DNA of 64,000 nt from Pararhodobacter sp. (lineage in GTDB: Bacteria; Pseudomonadota; Alphaproteobacteria; Rhodobacterales; Rhodobacteraceae): positions 1,643,001-1,707,000 of the forward strand of contig NZ_JAUCBZ010000015.1 in the NCBI RefSeq assembly GCF_034676545.1, written 5' to 3'. The number at the start of each line of letters is the position of its first letter. Position 1 is the first letter of the stretch. The notes under the pieces were generated by a model. The model had not been told where the DNA came from and made no database searches. It worked only from the letters and a program-made list of their open reading frames with translations. Position numbers and translations under genes: made by a program. Of this stretch, positions 1-8,489 are shown piece by piece.

Positions 1-785
<785 letters not shown>

Positions 786-1028
786 GAGAGGAGGCTCCCG
801 TCAGGTTAAGAGGGGTTTGGCTGGCATGCTATTGCCCCAATTCGAGCCACCAATCAAGGGGTGGCATCGCGAATGTATACCATTGTGCACAAAAAACTTG
901 CCCTTGAGAGGGCTCAAGACGTGGCGATGCTGTCACAAGGCGGTGTAACCGGCGGTCTCGGGCCTTGCCCTCCCTTGCGGAGCGGCGCATTTGACGGTTC
1001 ATTGGCACCACACGGCAGGAGCAAGCGT

Positions 1029-1958
1029 ATGACGCTGATCGCACAACAGCGAGCACAAGGGATGTTTCGGGTCGGGACTTGGCCTGCACCGTTCTTGAGG
1101 CGCGCACTGCAAGGCGCGGGATTCGCGCTGGCGCTGGGGATCGTGCTGCCGATGTCTGGCGTGGCGCAGCAAGTGCCCGCGACGGCCGTCGACCACCCCG
1201 TCGTGCTGGAACTCTATACGGCGCAGGGCTGCGCTTCGTGCCCGCCAGCCGATGAGATGATGCTGGACCTTGCGCAGCGCGACGATGTGATCGCTTTGGC
1301 GCTGCATGTGGATTACTGGGATTATATCGGCTGGGCCGATTCCTTTGCCGACCCTGAGAACGGTCAGCGGCAGCAACGCTATGCGCGGCGTCACGGCCAA
1401 TCGACGATCTATACGCCGCAAGTCATCATCAACGGGATCGACGTGGTCGAAGGGTTCCGGGTGATGCAGGTGATGAATACCATTGCCGCGCACCGCACCA
1501 GGCCAGCAGAAATTCGGATCACCTTGATGCGCGCTGAAAATGGCGGTCTTGAAATCCGGGCCGAGCCTTTGGCGCAAATGGCCCCGGTTGTGGCGATGGC
1601 GTCACGACGTTCGGCAATGCCGAATGCCGTGGTCGGAACGCTCAGCATGGGCGAGGAGGCCGCCGAGTCCGCGACGGATGCCGAACCGTCGATGCGGGCA
1701 GAGATGGTGGCCCCGGGATCATATTCGATCGAACTTGTGCGGTACCGTTTGAGTGATGAAGTCGAAATCCAAGGCGGAGAAAACGCCGGTCGGATCGCGC
1801 GATTCGCGAATATCGTCACCAGTTGGGAAACGGTCGGAACCTGGAATCCGGCCGGACCGTTGGAAATGACCGTGCCGATTTCCGGGACTGATCCGGTTGT
1901 GGTCATCGTGCAGGAAATGGGGCAGGGCGAAATCCTGGCGGCAGCGCGGTTGCGCTGA
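1029..1958 (+). CDS. DUF1223 secreted thioredoxin-like protein
   Basis: A 309-residue protein of the DUF1223 family, whose members have a thioredoxin-like fold and no settled role. A basic, then hydrophobic N-terminus (about residues 24-46, ending SGVAQQ) looks like a signal peptide, so it is probably periplasmic. The conserved start of the mature domain, ELYTAQGCASCPPADE, carries a CxxC pair (Cys68, Cys71), consistent with a redox or metal function; this is inference. I chose ATG 1029, which has a GCAGGAGC Shine-Dalgarno. ATG 1062 is an alternative. The frame stays open upstream to 861 but without a convincing ribosome site. It ends directly against the convergent acyltransferase gene. Confidence 0.8.
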   Translation: MTLIAQQRAQGMFRVGTWPAPFLRRALQGAGFALALGIVLPMSGVAQQVPATAVDHPVVLELYTAQGCASCPPADEMMLDLAQRDDVIALALHVDYWDYIGWADSFADPENGQRQQRYARRHGQSTIYTPQVIINGIDVVEGFRVMQVMNTIAAHRTRPAEIRITLMRAENGGLEIRAEPLAQMAPVVAMASRRSAMPNAVVGTLSMGEEAAESATDAEPSMRAEMVAPGSYSIELVRYRLSDEVEIQGGENAGRIARFANIVTSWETVGTWNPAGPLEMTVPISGTDPVVVIVQEMGQGEILAAARLR

Positions 1959-2861
1959 TTACTCGGACTTGGGAACGTATTTCCACCGACGGTGAATCCA
2001 GAACCACTGCCCCATATGTCCGCGAACGCGCGCGGCCGTGCTGTCGTTGAGGGCTTGGGTCATGGTGATTGCATCGGTGTGCGGAATCGGGGTTTCGACC
2101 TCGATGGTAAAACTCAGGCCATCGGGGTTTCGCGTCGCATAGACCGGCACCATCAGCGCGTTGTACTTCAGCGCCATTTTTGCCGCCGAAATTGCGGTCA
2201 GCGCCGGTTTGCCAAGAAAATCCAGCACTTCGCCCGAATTGAAGTTCTGATCCCCCAGGATCCCCAGCATACCGCCGGCACGCACGAAGCGGATCATGTC
2301 GGCCAGCCCCTCGGACCCGCGCGGGAACAGGGGTTTTGCGACACTTTCAATCGTTGCGACATAGCGTCGGTTTGCGGCGGGGTTTGTCAGCGGTTTATAC
2401 AGCCCGCCAACGTTGAACCCCCGCGCCGAAAGCCCCGCGCGCCATGCGTCATAATTGCCGAAATGTGCGGAAACCAGGATCACCGGTCGGCCACTGGAAT
2501 GGGCCTCGTCCAGGGCTGGCAGGCCCGGGCCGCTGATTGGTTGCGTTGCGGCAAAGCGCGCGAATTCCGCACCGGAATGGATCTCGATCATCAAGCAGGC
2601 GAAATTGTCGGCAACCTCGCGGCAAATGCGCCGGACCTCGGCAGGGGGTAACTCGGGGAAGATGTGGTGGAGATTGTTGCGAATGCGCTTGTTCATCGCC
2701 AAGGGGCCCAGAACGGTGCGGCTGAACCAGCCCATCGCCGGAATGCGCCACCGGTAGGGGATCAGGCGCATGACTCCTATGACTGCGCCGGTCGCGCGAT
2801 CTTCGAGCCAGTGCCGAAAGCGCCGGGCCAGGGGTGTGGGTGGTGTGGTCAAGCGGGCCAA
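1959..2861 (-). CDS. Lauroyl/myristoyl-type lipid A acyltransferase (LpxL/HtrB family), copy 1
   Basis: A 300-residue member of the LpxL/LpxM (HtrB) family, which transfers secondary acyl chains from acyl-ACP to lipid A precursors at the inner membrane. The catalytic HX4D box is HFGNYD at residues 133-138. GDQNFNSGE, in the position of the conserved glycine/asparagine block, and the C-terminal HRRWKY are also family-like. It is the downstream member of a tandem pair: the gene at 2939-3829 has the same architecture and lies 77 bp upstream on the same strand, with acpP, the acyl donor carrier, further upstream. Substrate chain length cannot be read from the sequence. Its stop codon abuts the convergent DUF1223 stop. 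Confidence 0.88.
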   Translation of the reverse strand: MARLTTPPTPLARRFRHWLEDRATGAVIGVMRLIPYRWRIPAMGWFSRTVLGPLAMNKRIRNNLHHIFPELPPAEVRRICREVADNFACLMIEIHSGAEFARFAATQPISGPGLPALDEAHSSGRPVILVSAHFGNYDAWRAGLSARGFNVGGLYKPLTNPAANRRYVATIESVAKPLFPRGSEGLADMIRFVRAGGMLGILGDQNFNSGEVLDFLGKPALTAISAAKMALKYNALMVPVYATRNPDGLSFTIEVETPIPHTDAITMTQALNDSTAARVRGHMGQWFWIHRRWKYVPKSE

Positions 2862-2938
2862 TCCGTTGAAGTCGAGGTCACAGGTGTCTTGTGGGTCTGG
2901 CTGTCGAGGCCGCGGCGGGCAAGAACATGGTGTTCAGT

Positions 2939-3829
2939 CTAAGGGGTATCGTCAGCCGTGTCACTGTCAGGGTGGTCTTGCTTGCGGCGGTTGTGCCAGT
3001 AGACCCATTGCTCAGGATGGGCGCGAACCTGCGCCCCAAGGCTGTCATTCAGCGCCTGCGTCATCACCATCGGATCGCCGTGCGGCACGGCGGCATCAAT
3101 CCAGATACGAAACCCGGGCTGCTCTTTTGTGCGGATGCCGTAGATCGGCACCAGGGCGGCATCATATTTCAAAGCCATCTCGGCCATCGACAAGACGGTG
3201 CGTGTCGGCTGCCCGAGAAAATCGAGCAAGACACCGCTTGTGCGGTCCAGATCAACGCCAATGCCCAGCATTCCGCCAGAACGCAGGAAACGGATCATCG
3301 ACTTTCTGCCGTCGCTCGTATTGGGGAACATATGCGCACCGGGGGTCGAGACCGCGCGCAGATACATGTCGTTAAAGCCCGGGCTGCCGAGCTGATTGAA
3401 ATATCCACCGACCTTGAAGCCCCGCGCGATGAGCGCCAGACGCCAAACATCATAATTGCCCAGATGCGCCGAGGCGAGAATCACGGCGCGGCCCTGCGCA
3501 TGAGCCTCATCCAGCGCGGCAAGGCCCGGCCCCTCCAGGGTGAGGGTCGCGGCGATTTTGGCGAGTTCGTCAGCCGAAAGGATTTCGATGATCATCCTGG
3601 CAAAATTGCCCGGGACTTCGGCGCCGATCCGCTTGGCCTCGGATGCGGGCAGTTCCGGCAGGAAATGTTGTACGGCGGTTTGAACCCGCTCTGGCATTCG
3701 GGAAAACCGGGCAACGATGGTATCCCCGACCCAACCGGCCACCGCGACGCGCCACCGGAATGGCAGACGCAGCAACCCGCGCAGCATTCCAAGCGCCAGT
3801 TTCTCGGCCACTTTTTCAATCGGACTCAA
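2939..3829 (-). CDS. Lauroyl/myristoyl-type lipid A acyltransferase (LpxL/HtrB family), copy 2
   Basis: A 296-residue LpxL/LpxM-family acyltransferase with the catalytic box HLGNYD at residues 122-127. GVDLDRTSGV aligns with GDQNFNSGE of the neighbouring copy, and the C-terminus carries YWHNRRKQ. The two tandem proteins are clearly paralogous but well diverged, as expected if they add different acyl chains or act at different positions. No transmembrane helix is as evident as in enterobacterial LpxL; the N-terminal ~35 residues are amphipathic/basic. It probably shares a transcript with the downstream copy (77-bp gap), while a hairpin terminator separates it from acpP. Confidence 0.88.
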   Translation of the reverse strand: MSPIEKVAEKLALGMLRGLLRLPFRWRVAVAGWVGDTIVARFSRMPERVQTAVQHFLPELPASEAKRIGAEVPGNFARMIIEILSADELAKIAATLTLEGPGLAALDEAHAQGRAVILASAHLGNYDVWRLALIARGFKVGGYFNQLGSPGFNDMYLRAVSTPGAHMFPNTSDGRKSMIRFLRSGGMLGIGVDLDRTSGVLLDFLGQPTRTVLSMAEMALKYDAALVPIYGIRTKEQPGFRIWIDAAVPHGDPMVMTQALNDSLGAQVRAHPEQWVYWHNRRKQDHPDSDTADDTP

Positions 3830-3919
3830 GGGGCGGGATAAAGGGCGGATTGTCGTGATATCTCAAGGGGGGATTTTGCGCCGACCTTATCGCCGCAGGT
3901 GATACGGGGTCAATGTGAA

Positions 3920-3951
3920 AGCACGGCCGTCCCGGTTGGGAGGGCCGTGCT
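3920..3951 (-). terminator. Hairpin downstream of acpP
   Basis: A 9-bp perfect inverted repeat (AGCACGGCC at 3920-3928, GGCCGTGCT at 3943-3951) with a 14-nt loop lies about 45 bp past the acpP stop. On the minus strand it is followed by TTTCACATT, a weak U tract. It is plausibly the end of the acpP transcript. Confidence 0.6.
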
Positions 3952-3997
3952 GACGATGCCCGTGTGATCCAGGGATGCCCGCAGGCACCGCGTGGAA

Positions 3998-4231
3998 TCA
4001 GACGACTTTGGTGATGAAGCTGACTGCGTCGCCGAACGACTGAATATTCTCTGCCGCGTCATCGGGAATTTCGATGCCGAATTCTTCCTCGAAGGCCATA
4101 ACCAGCTCAACGGTGTCAAGGCTGTCTGCGCCCAGATCGTCGATGAACGAGGCGTTCTCGGTGATCTTGTCTTCTTCGACGCCGAGATGCTCGACGACAA
4201 TTTTCTTAACGCGATCCGCGATGTCGCTCAT
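3998..4231 (-). CDS. acpP: Acyl carrier protein
   Basis: A 77-residue acidic acyl carrier protein that carries growing fatty acyl chains on a 4'-phosphopantetheine arm. The attachment serine is Ser37 in GADSLDTVELV, and the chain shows the canonical four-helix AcpP layout with full family length. It feeds fatty acid synthesis (fabG upstream, divergent fabF beyond) and the acyl-ACP-dependent LpxL-type acyltransferases just downstream. The AGGATAG stretch before the ATG is a reasonable ribosome site. It is separated from fabG by 301 bp, so it probably has its own promoter, as is common for this abundant protein. Confidence 0.97.
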   Translation of the reverse strand: MSDIADRVKKIVVEHLGVEEDKITENASFIDDLGADSLDTVELVMAFEEEFGIEIPDDAAENIQSFGDAVSFITKVV

Positions 4232-4532
4232 GGTCTATCCTCGTATTCGTTCGGCGGAAACCGCCCTGATTCTGAATTGCTCTCGCAAGCGGTGACGGCT
4301 GTTGTACCCGGTGAAGATACAGAGCCGGACCGGCACGGGCAAGCCCCGGCTCAATCGACGCCGCCTATAACACACGCGCAGCCATTGGCAAACGCTTTCG
4401 CGCTGTGCACGCGCCCTGATCGTGTCGTCCAGCGGCGGTTGGTCCGGCGGATTGGAACCAAGGACGTGTTGTTCAGCCGCTGGAACGTTGGATGGGCTGG
4501 CGATTCGGGGCGTGAGCCGCCAACCGGACGGC
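4232..4532. other. 301-bp intergenic region between acpP and fabG, no gene seen
   Basis: Neither strand has a convincing coding frame here. The segment presumably contains the acpP promoter (minus strand) and the end of the fabG transcript. I could not identify clear -35/-10 boxes or a strong terminator with a U tract. Confidence 0.5.
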
Positions 4533-5270
4533 TCAGAGCATCGCCATGCCGCCGTTCACATGCAGCGTCGTTCCCGTGACATAGGCCGCCTCGGGCGACG
4601 CAAGATACAGCACGGCGGCGGCGATTTCCTCGGGTGTGCCCATACGACCGGCGGGAATCTGGGCGTTGATCTTGTCCTTTTGGTCATCGGTCAGCTTGTC
4701 GGTCATTGCCGTGGCGATAAACCCGGGGGCCACGGCATTGGCGGTGATGCCACGGGTCGCGACCTCGGCGGCGATGGATTTGGTCATGCCGATCAACCCC
4801 GCCTTGGAGGCCGCGTAGTTGACCTGCCCGGGGTTGCCCGTGGCGCCGACTATCGACGAGATGTTGACGATCCGGCCCCACCGGGCCTTCATCATCGGGC
4901 GCATGACGGCGCGGCACAGGCGCATCGAGGCGGTCAGGTTCACATCAAGGACCGAGGCCCAGTCATCATCGGACATGCGCATGAAAATCTGGTCGCGCGT
5001 GATCCCGGCGTTGTTCACAAGGATATCCAACCCACCCATCGCGGCAATCGCGGCTTTGGGCAACGCCTCGACAGAGGCGGGATCGGACAGGTTGCACGGC
5101 AAGACATGCGCGCGCTCACCGAGCTCGGCGGCCAGGGCATTCAGCGGCTCTTCGCGGGTGCCGGACAGGCCGACGGTTGCGCCTGATGCATGAAGTGTGC
5201 GGGCGATGGCGGCGCCGATGCCACCCGAAGCCCCGGTAATCAAAGCGCGTTTGCCGCTGAGGTCGAACAT
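4533..5270 (-). CDS. fabG: 3-oxoacyl-[acyl-carrier-protein] reductase
   Basis: NADPH-dependent reductase of the fatty acid elongation cycle; 245 residues, SDR superfamily. The dinucleotide site is TGASGGIG (residues 12-19), followed by NNAG (86-89). The catalytic set is Asn111, Ser138/Ser139 and Tyr152-Lys156 in NYAASK, and the end is the standard HVNGGMAML. I chose the ATG at 5270, where homology begins; the frame is open a further 82 codons upstream but these run through an intergenic repeat. It is followed by acpP on the same strand. fabD is not adjacent. Confidence 0.95.
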   Translation of the reverse strand: MFDLSGKRALITGASGGIGAAIARTLHASGATVGLSGTREEPLNALAAELGERAHVLPCNLSDPASVEALPKAAIAAMGGLDILVNNAGITRDQIFMRMSDDDWASVLDVNLTASMRLCRAVMRPMMKARWGRIVNISSIVGATGNPGQVNYAASKAGLIGMTKSIAAEVATRGITANAVAPGFIATAMTDKLTDDQKDKINAQIPAGRMGTPEEIAAAVLYLASPEAAYVTGTTLHVNGGMAML

Positions 5271-5310
5271 GGGGGTATCCTTTGTGTCGTTTCGTATGGT
5301 GGTTGGCCGT

Positions 5311-5386
5311 GTCAGGGGGCCAGCCCCCTCTGGCCTGCGGCCATTCACCCCCGGAGTATTTTCCGGCAAGATGAAGGGGGTATGGC
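5311..5386. repeat. Interspersed GC-rich repeat, copy in minus orientation
   Basis: Read on the minus strand it goes TTCATCTTGCC, then AAAATACTCC, GGGGGTGAA, a short dyad, and GAGGGGGCTGGCCCCCT. The same order of blocks occurs at 9763-9830 and 49312-49376. It sits in the fabG-fabF divergent gap and ends in a G/C hairpin. Confidence 0.7.
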
Positions 5387-5555
5387 GTCGAGATCGTACG
5401 CGGCGTGAGTTTATCAGGGTCGAACCCCGGACACCAGAGAGGGGCGCTGCGGGGGGCTGATGCGCGCGCAACCGCCGATCATGGATGCAGGGCGGGCTTT
5501 TCCCGCGTGGAAACAATGTGTATCAGGCAAGGAAAGCCTAGTCGGAGGAATGCAG

Positions 5556-6818
5556 ATGCGCCGAGTCGTTGTGACGGGTCTGGGGATGGTGACACCGCTT
5601 GCCTGCGGTGTCGAAGAAACATGGAAACGACTGATCGCCGGGCAATCCGGGGCGGGTCCGATCACGGGATTCGACGCCAGTCATCTTGCGACGACCTATG
5701 CTTGCGAAATTCCCCTCGGTGACGGAAGCGACGGCACGTTCAATCCGGACGACTGGATGGCGCCAAAAGAGCAGCGCAAGGTGGATAAGTTCATCCTGTA
5801 TGGCATTGCGGCGGCGCAACAAGCGGTCGAGGATTCGGGCTGGATGCCGGAGGGCGAGGAGGATCGTCTGCGCACGGGTGTGATGATCGGTGCGGGTATT
5901 GGCGGGTTGAGCACTATTGCCGAAACGGCAATCCTGCTGAAAGAGCGTGGCCCGCGGCGGGTGTCGCCGTTCTTTATTCCGGGGTGTCTGATCAACCTGA
6001 TTTCGGGGCAAGTGAGCATTCGGTATGGGTTCAAGGGGCCGAACCATGCGGTGGTCACGGCGTGCTCGACGGGTGCCCACGCGATCGGCGATGCCGCGCG
6101 GTTGATCCAGTGGGGTGATGCCGAGGTGATGATCGCCGGAGGCGCGGAAGCTCCGATCAGCGAGCTGGGCATTGCCGGGTTCAATGCCTGCAAAGCATTG
6201 TCCACCAAGCGGGGCGACAGCCCGCAAACCGCCAGCCGCCCCTATGACGCCGACCGCGACGGGTTCGTGATGGGTGAAGGCGCGGGAGTGGTGGTGCTGG
6301 AAGAATATGAGCACGCCAAGGCGCGCGGCGCAAAGATTTACTGCGAAATCGTGGGGTATGGTCTGTCGGGCGATGCCTATCACATCACCGCCCCGGCCGA
6401 GGATGGCGATGGTGGCTACCGGGCGATGGAGGCGGCGTTGAAGCGCGCCGGGCTGGCGCCGAGTGCGGTGGATTACATCAACGCACATGGCACCTCGACG
6501 ATGGCGGACACCATCGAATTGGGGGCGGTCGAACGCTTGCTGGGGGACGCGGCGTCAAAGGCGACGATGTCCTCGACCAAGTCGTCGATCGGGCATTTGC
6601 TGGGCGCGGCTGGCGCGGTCGAGGCGATCTTCTGTGTGCTGGCGTTGCGCGATCAGGTTGCGCCACCGACGATCAACCTGGATAACCCGGCGGTGACTCC
6701 GAAATTGGACCTTGCGGCAAACCAGGCCCGACACCGCAAGATCGACGTTGCCCTTTCCAACTCCTTCGGCTTTGGCGGCACCAATGCCAGCCTGGTCATG
6801 AGGAAGGTCACTGACTGA
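5556..6818 (+). CDS. fabF: 3-oxoacyl-[acyl-carrier-protein] synthase II
   Basis: Elongating condensing enzyme of type II fatty acid synthesis; 420 residues. The Cys-His-His catalytic triad is visible: Cys170 in ACSTGAHAIG, His311 in NAHGTSTMADTIE and His347 in KSSIGHLLGAAG. The C-terminus NSFGFGGTNAS is diagnostic. Two in-frame ATGs lie close together; the GGAGG at 5544-5548 is correctly spaced for ATG 5556 (MRRVVVTG) rather than 5550. It overlaps mltG by the TGATG junction, so the two are translationally coupled. It is divergent from fabG-acpP rather than following them. Confidence 0.95.
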   Translation: MRRVVVTGLGMVTPLACGVEETWKRLIAGQSGAGPITGFDASHLATTYACEIPLGDGSDGTFNPDDWMAPKEQRKVDKFILYGIAAAQQAVEDSGWMPEGEEDRLRTGVMIGAGIGGLSTIAETAILLKERGPRRVSPFFIPGCLINLISGQVSIRYGFKGPNHAVVTACSTGAHAIGDAARLIQWGDAEVMIAGGAEAPISELGIAGFNACKALSTKRGDSPQTASRPYDADRDGFVMGEGAGVVVLEEYEHAKARGAKIYCEIVGYGLSGDAYHITAPAEDGDGGYRAMEAALKRAGLAPSAVDYINAHGTSTMADTIELGAVERLLGDAASKATMSSTKSSIGHLLGAAGAVEAIFCVLALRDQVAPPTINLDNPAVTPKLDLAANQARHRKIDVALSNSFGFGGTNASLVMRKVTD

Positions 6819-7969
6819 TGTGGAAGCATTTTGCGGCCAACGTGCTGACGCTGATGATCGTCGGCCTTGTGGTCTTGGCCGGGCTTGCGGCGATGGCGCA
6901 GCGGGCGTTTGTGGCCGAAGGACCGCTTGAGCAGGCGATCTGCCTGCGCGTTGAGCAAGGTGCAAACCTGCGTGGCGTGACGGCATCGTTGGAGGCGCAG
7001 AATGCCATTTCCAATGGCATGCTGTTCCGCGTCGGTGCGCAATATGACGGGCGCGACAGCCAGTTGCGGTTCGGCTCGTATCTGGTGCCCGAAGGCGCGT
7101 CGATGACCGAGATTCTGGATATCGTGACGCGCGGCGGGGCCTCGACCTGCGGCACCGAAGTGGTGCTGCGGATCGGCGTGACGCAATCGGAATATCTGGT
7201 GCGCGAGTTGGACCCGGCGACCAACCGGTTCGAGGAAGTCCTGGAGTTGCCACTGGAGGCGACGGAGTTTCCCGAGGAATATCAGCGCATTATCGAACAG
7301 CCAGACACACGGTATCGCATCGCGGTTGCCGAAGGAACGACCAGCTGGCAGGTCTGGAATGCGATCAATACTGCGGAATTCCTGAGCGGTACGGTCGCAG
7401 ACGTGCCAGCGGAAGGTACGCTATCGCCGGACAGCTATGAAATGCGCCGCGACGCGGATCGTACAGCGCTGATTACTGACATGCAGGCCCGTCAGGCGGC
7501 CATTCTGGCAGAGGCCTGGGCGCAGCGCGTCGACGGACTGCCGTTCGCGACGCCCGAAGAAGCCCTGATCATGGCATCGATCGTCGAGAAGGAAACCGGC
7601 GTCGCCGAGGAGCGCCGCGTGGTGGCCAGTGTGTTCATCAACCGCCTGCGCGTGCCGATGCGGTTGCAGACCGATCCCACTGTGATCTACGGAATCACTT
7701 TGGGTCAGCGGGTTCTGGGGCGCGGATTGCGGCGGTCCGAATTGGACGCCGTGACGCCCTATAATACCTATCGAATCGATGGTTTGCCACCAACGCCGAT
7801 TGCCAACCCCGGGCGGGCCAGCATCGAGGCGGTGATGAACCCGGAGGACACGGAGTACGTCTTCTTCGTCGCTGATGGCACGGGTGGCCACGTCTTTGCA
7901 ACGACATTGGCCGAGCATAATCAGAACGTTGCGCGGTGGCGGCAGATCGAAGTGGAGCGAAATCAATAA
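6818..7969 (+). CDS. mltG: Endolytic murein transglycosylase MltG (YceG family)
   Basis: Inner-membrane lytic transglycosylase that cleaves nascent peptidoglycan strands; 383 residues. There is one N-terminal membrane helix (about 8-28), then the YceG domain with the catalytic-region motif ASIVEKETGV (Glu257/Glu259) and LQTDPTVIYG nearby, as in E. coli MltG. Its start ATG overlaps the fabF TGA. In Rhodobacterales the gene immediately upstream of the GTA cluster is commonly this one, which helps fix the GTA boundary here. Confidence 0.92.
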   Translation: MWKHFAANVLTLMIVGLVVLAGLAAMAQRAFVAEGPLEQAICLRVEQGANLRGVTASLEAQNAISNGMLFRVGAQYDGRDSQLRFGSYLVPEGASMTEILDIVTRGGASTCGTEVVLRIGVTQSEYLVRELDPATNRFEEVLELPLEATEFPEEYQRIIEQPDTRYRIAVAEGTTSWQVWNAINTAEFLSGTVADVPAEGTLSPDSYEMRRDADRTALITDMQARQAAILAEAWAQRVDGLPFATPEEALIMASIVEKETGVAEERRVVASVFINRLRVPMRLQTDPTVIYGITLGQRVLGRGLRRSELDAVTPYNTYRIDGLPPTPIANPGRASIEAVMNPEDTEYVFFVADGTGGHVFATTLAEHNQNVARWRQIEVERNQ

Positions 7970-8010
7970 GGTTTTAGCCAAATTTGACTTTCATCCTAAG
8001 TGTGTGAAAA

Positions 8011-8039
8011 TTGACTTGGCGCGCGCTCTGGTGTAGTGA
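8011..8039 (+). promoter_or_regulatory. Possible promoter upstream of the GTA cluster
   Basis: TTGACT (8011-8016), a 17-nt spacer and TAGTGA (8034-8039) give a sigma-70-like layout with a good -35 and a poor -10. It lies between mltG and the hairpin at 8067-8099. The assignment rests only on position and the -35 match. Confidence 0.25.
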
Positions 8040-8066
8040 TTTTGGCAAGCTGGAAGAATTGGGCAA

Positions 8067-8099
8067 GCGGCACAGGGGTACTCCCCCGGTGCCGCTTTT
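8067..8099 (+). terminator. Strong hairpin plus TTTT in the GTA leader
   Basis: GCGGCAC (8067-8073) pairs with GTGCCGC (8089-8095); the inner AGGGG/CCCCC extends the stem around a TACT loop, and TTTT follows at 8096-8099. This is a classic intrinsic terminator, 98 bp after mltG and 43 bp before GTA g1. It may end the mltG transcript or act as an attenuator for the GTA operon. Confidence 0.7.
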
Positions 8100-8141
8100 C
8101 CTGTTCCCTCGCACGGAGCGGCGAAACAGCGGGTTACACGC

Positions 8142-8489
8142 ATGGACAAAAACGACCCCCGAGAGGGGGAGGGTGAGCTGCGCCATTTGCTGGTGCAGGC
8201 AGAGCGTCAATTCTGGGCTTCGGGCGATGCACTCGATGCCGTAATCGCAGACATCAAAGACGGAAAATTCGGGGCGACGAAAGATCTTTCGGCCGTCATC
8301 GCGAGTTTACGCAAAGGGTTGGAGGCCGTTTTCAGTGAACGCGCAAAGCTTGAAAAATACGAATCCGATGTCGGACCCCGAGACGGAGAGTTGGATCTCG
8401 GGGCCGCACGCACCGAGGTCCGACGCCGAATGGATCGCCTGCGCACCACATTCAGTCCGCGAGAGATTTCTGGCGGATCTGACGGATAA
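8142..8489 (+). CDS. GTA ORFg1, small terminase-like protein
   Basis: A 115-residue, charged, helical protein at the first position of an RcGTA-type cluster. The corresponding R. capsulatus protein gp1 has been identified as the small terminase (TerS) that recruits DNA to the large terminase. Visible features are an acidic N-terminus (MDKNDPREGEGEL) and a central predicted helix pair with coiled-coil character (VIASLRKGLEAVFSERAKLE). No strong Shine-Dalgarno precedes ATG 8142. The large terminase frame begins inside this gene, overlapping by 155 bp. Assignment comes from position and size more than from motif. Confidence 0.75.
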   Translation: MDKNDPREGEGELRHLLVQAERQFWASGDALDAVIADIKDGKFGATKDLSAVIASLRKGLEAVFSERAKLEKYESDVGPRDGELDLGAARTEVRRRMDRLRTTFSPREISGGSDG

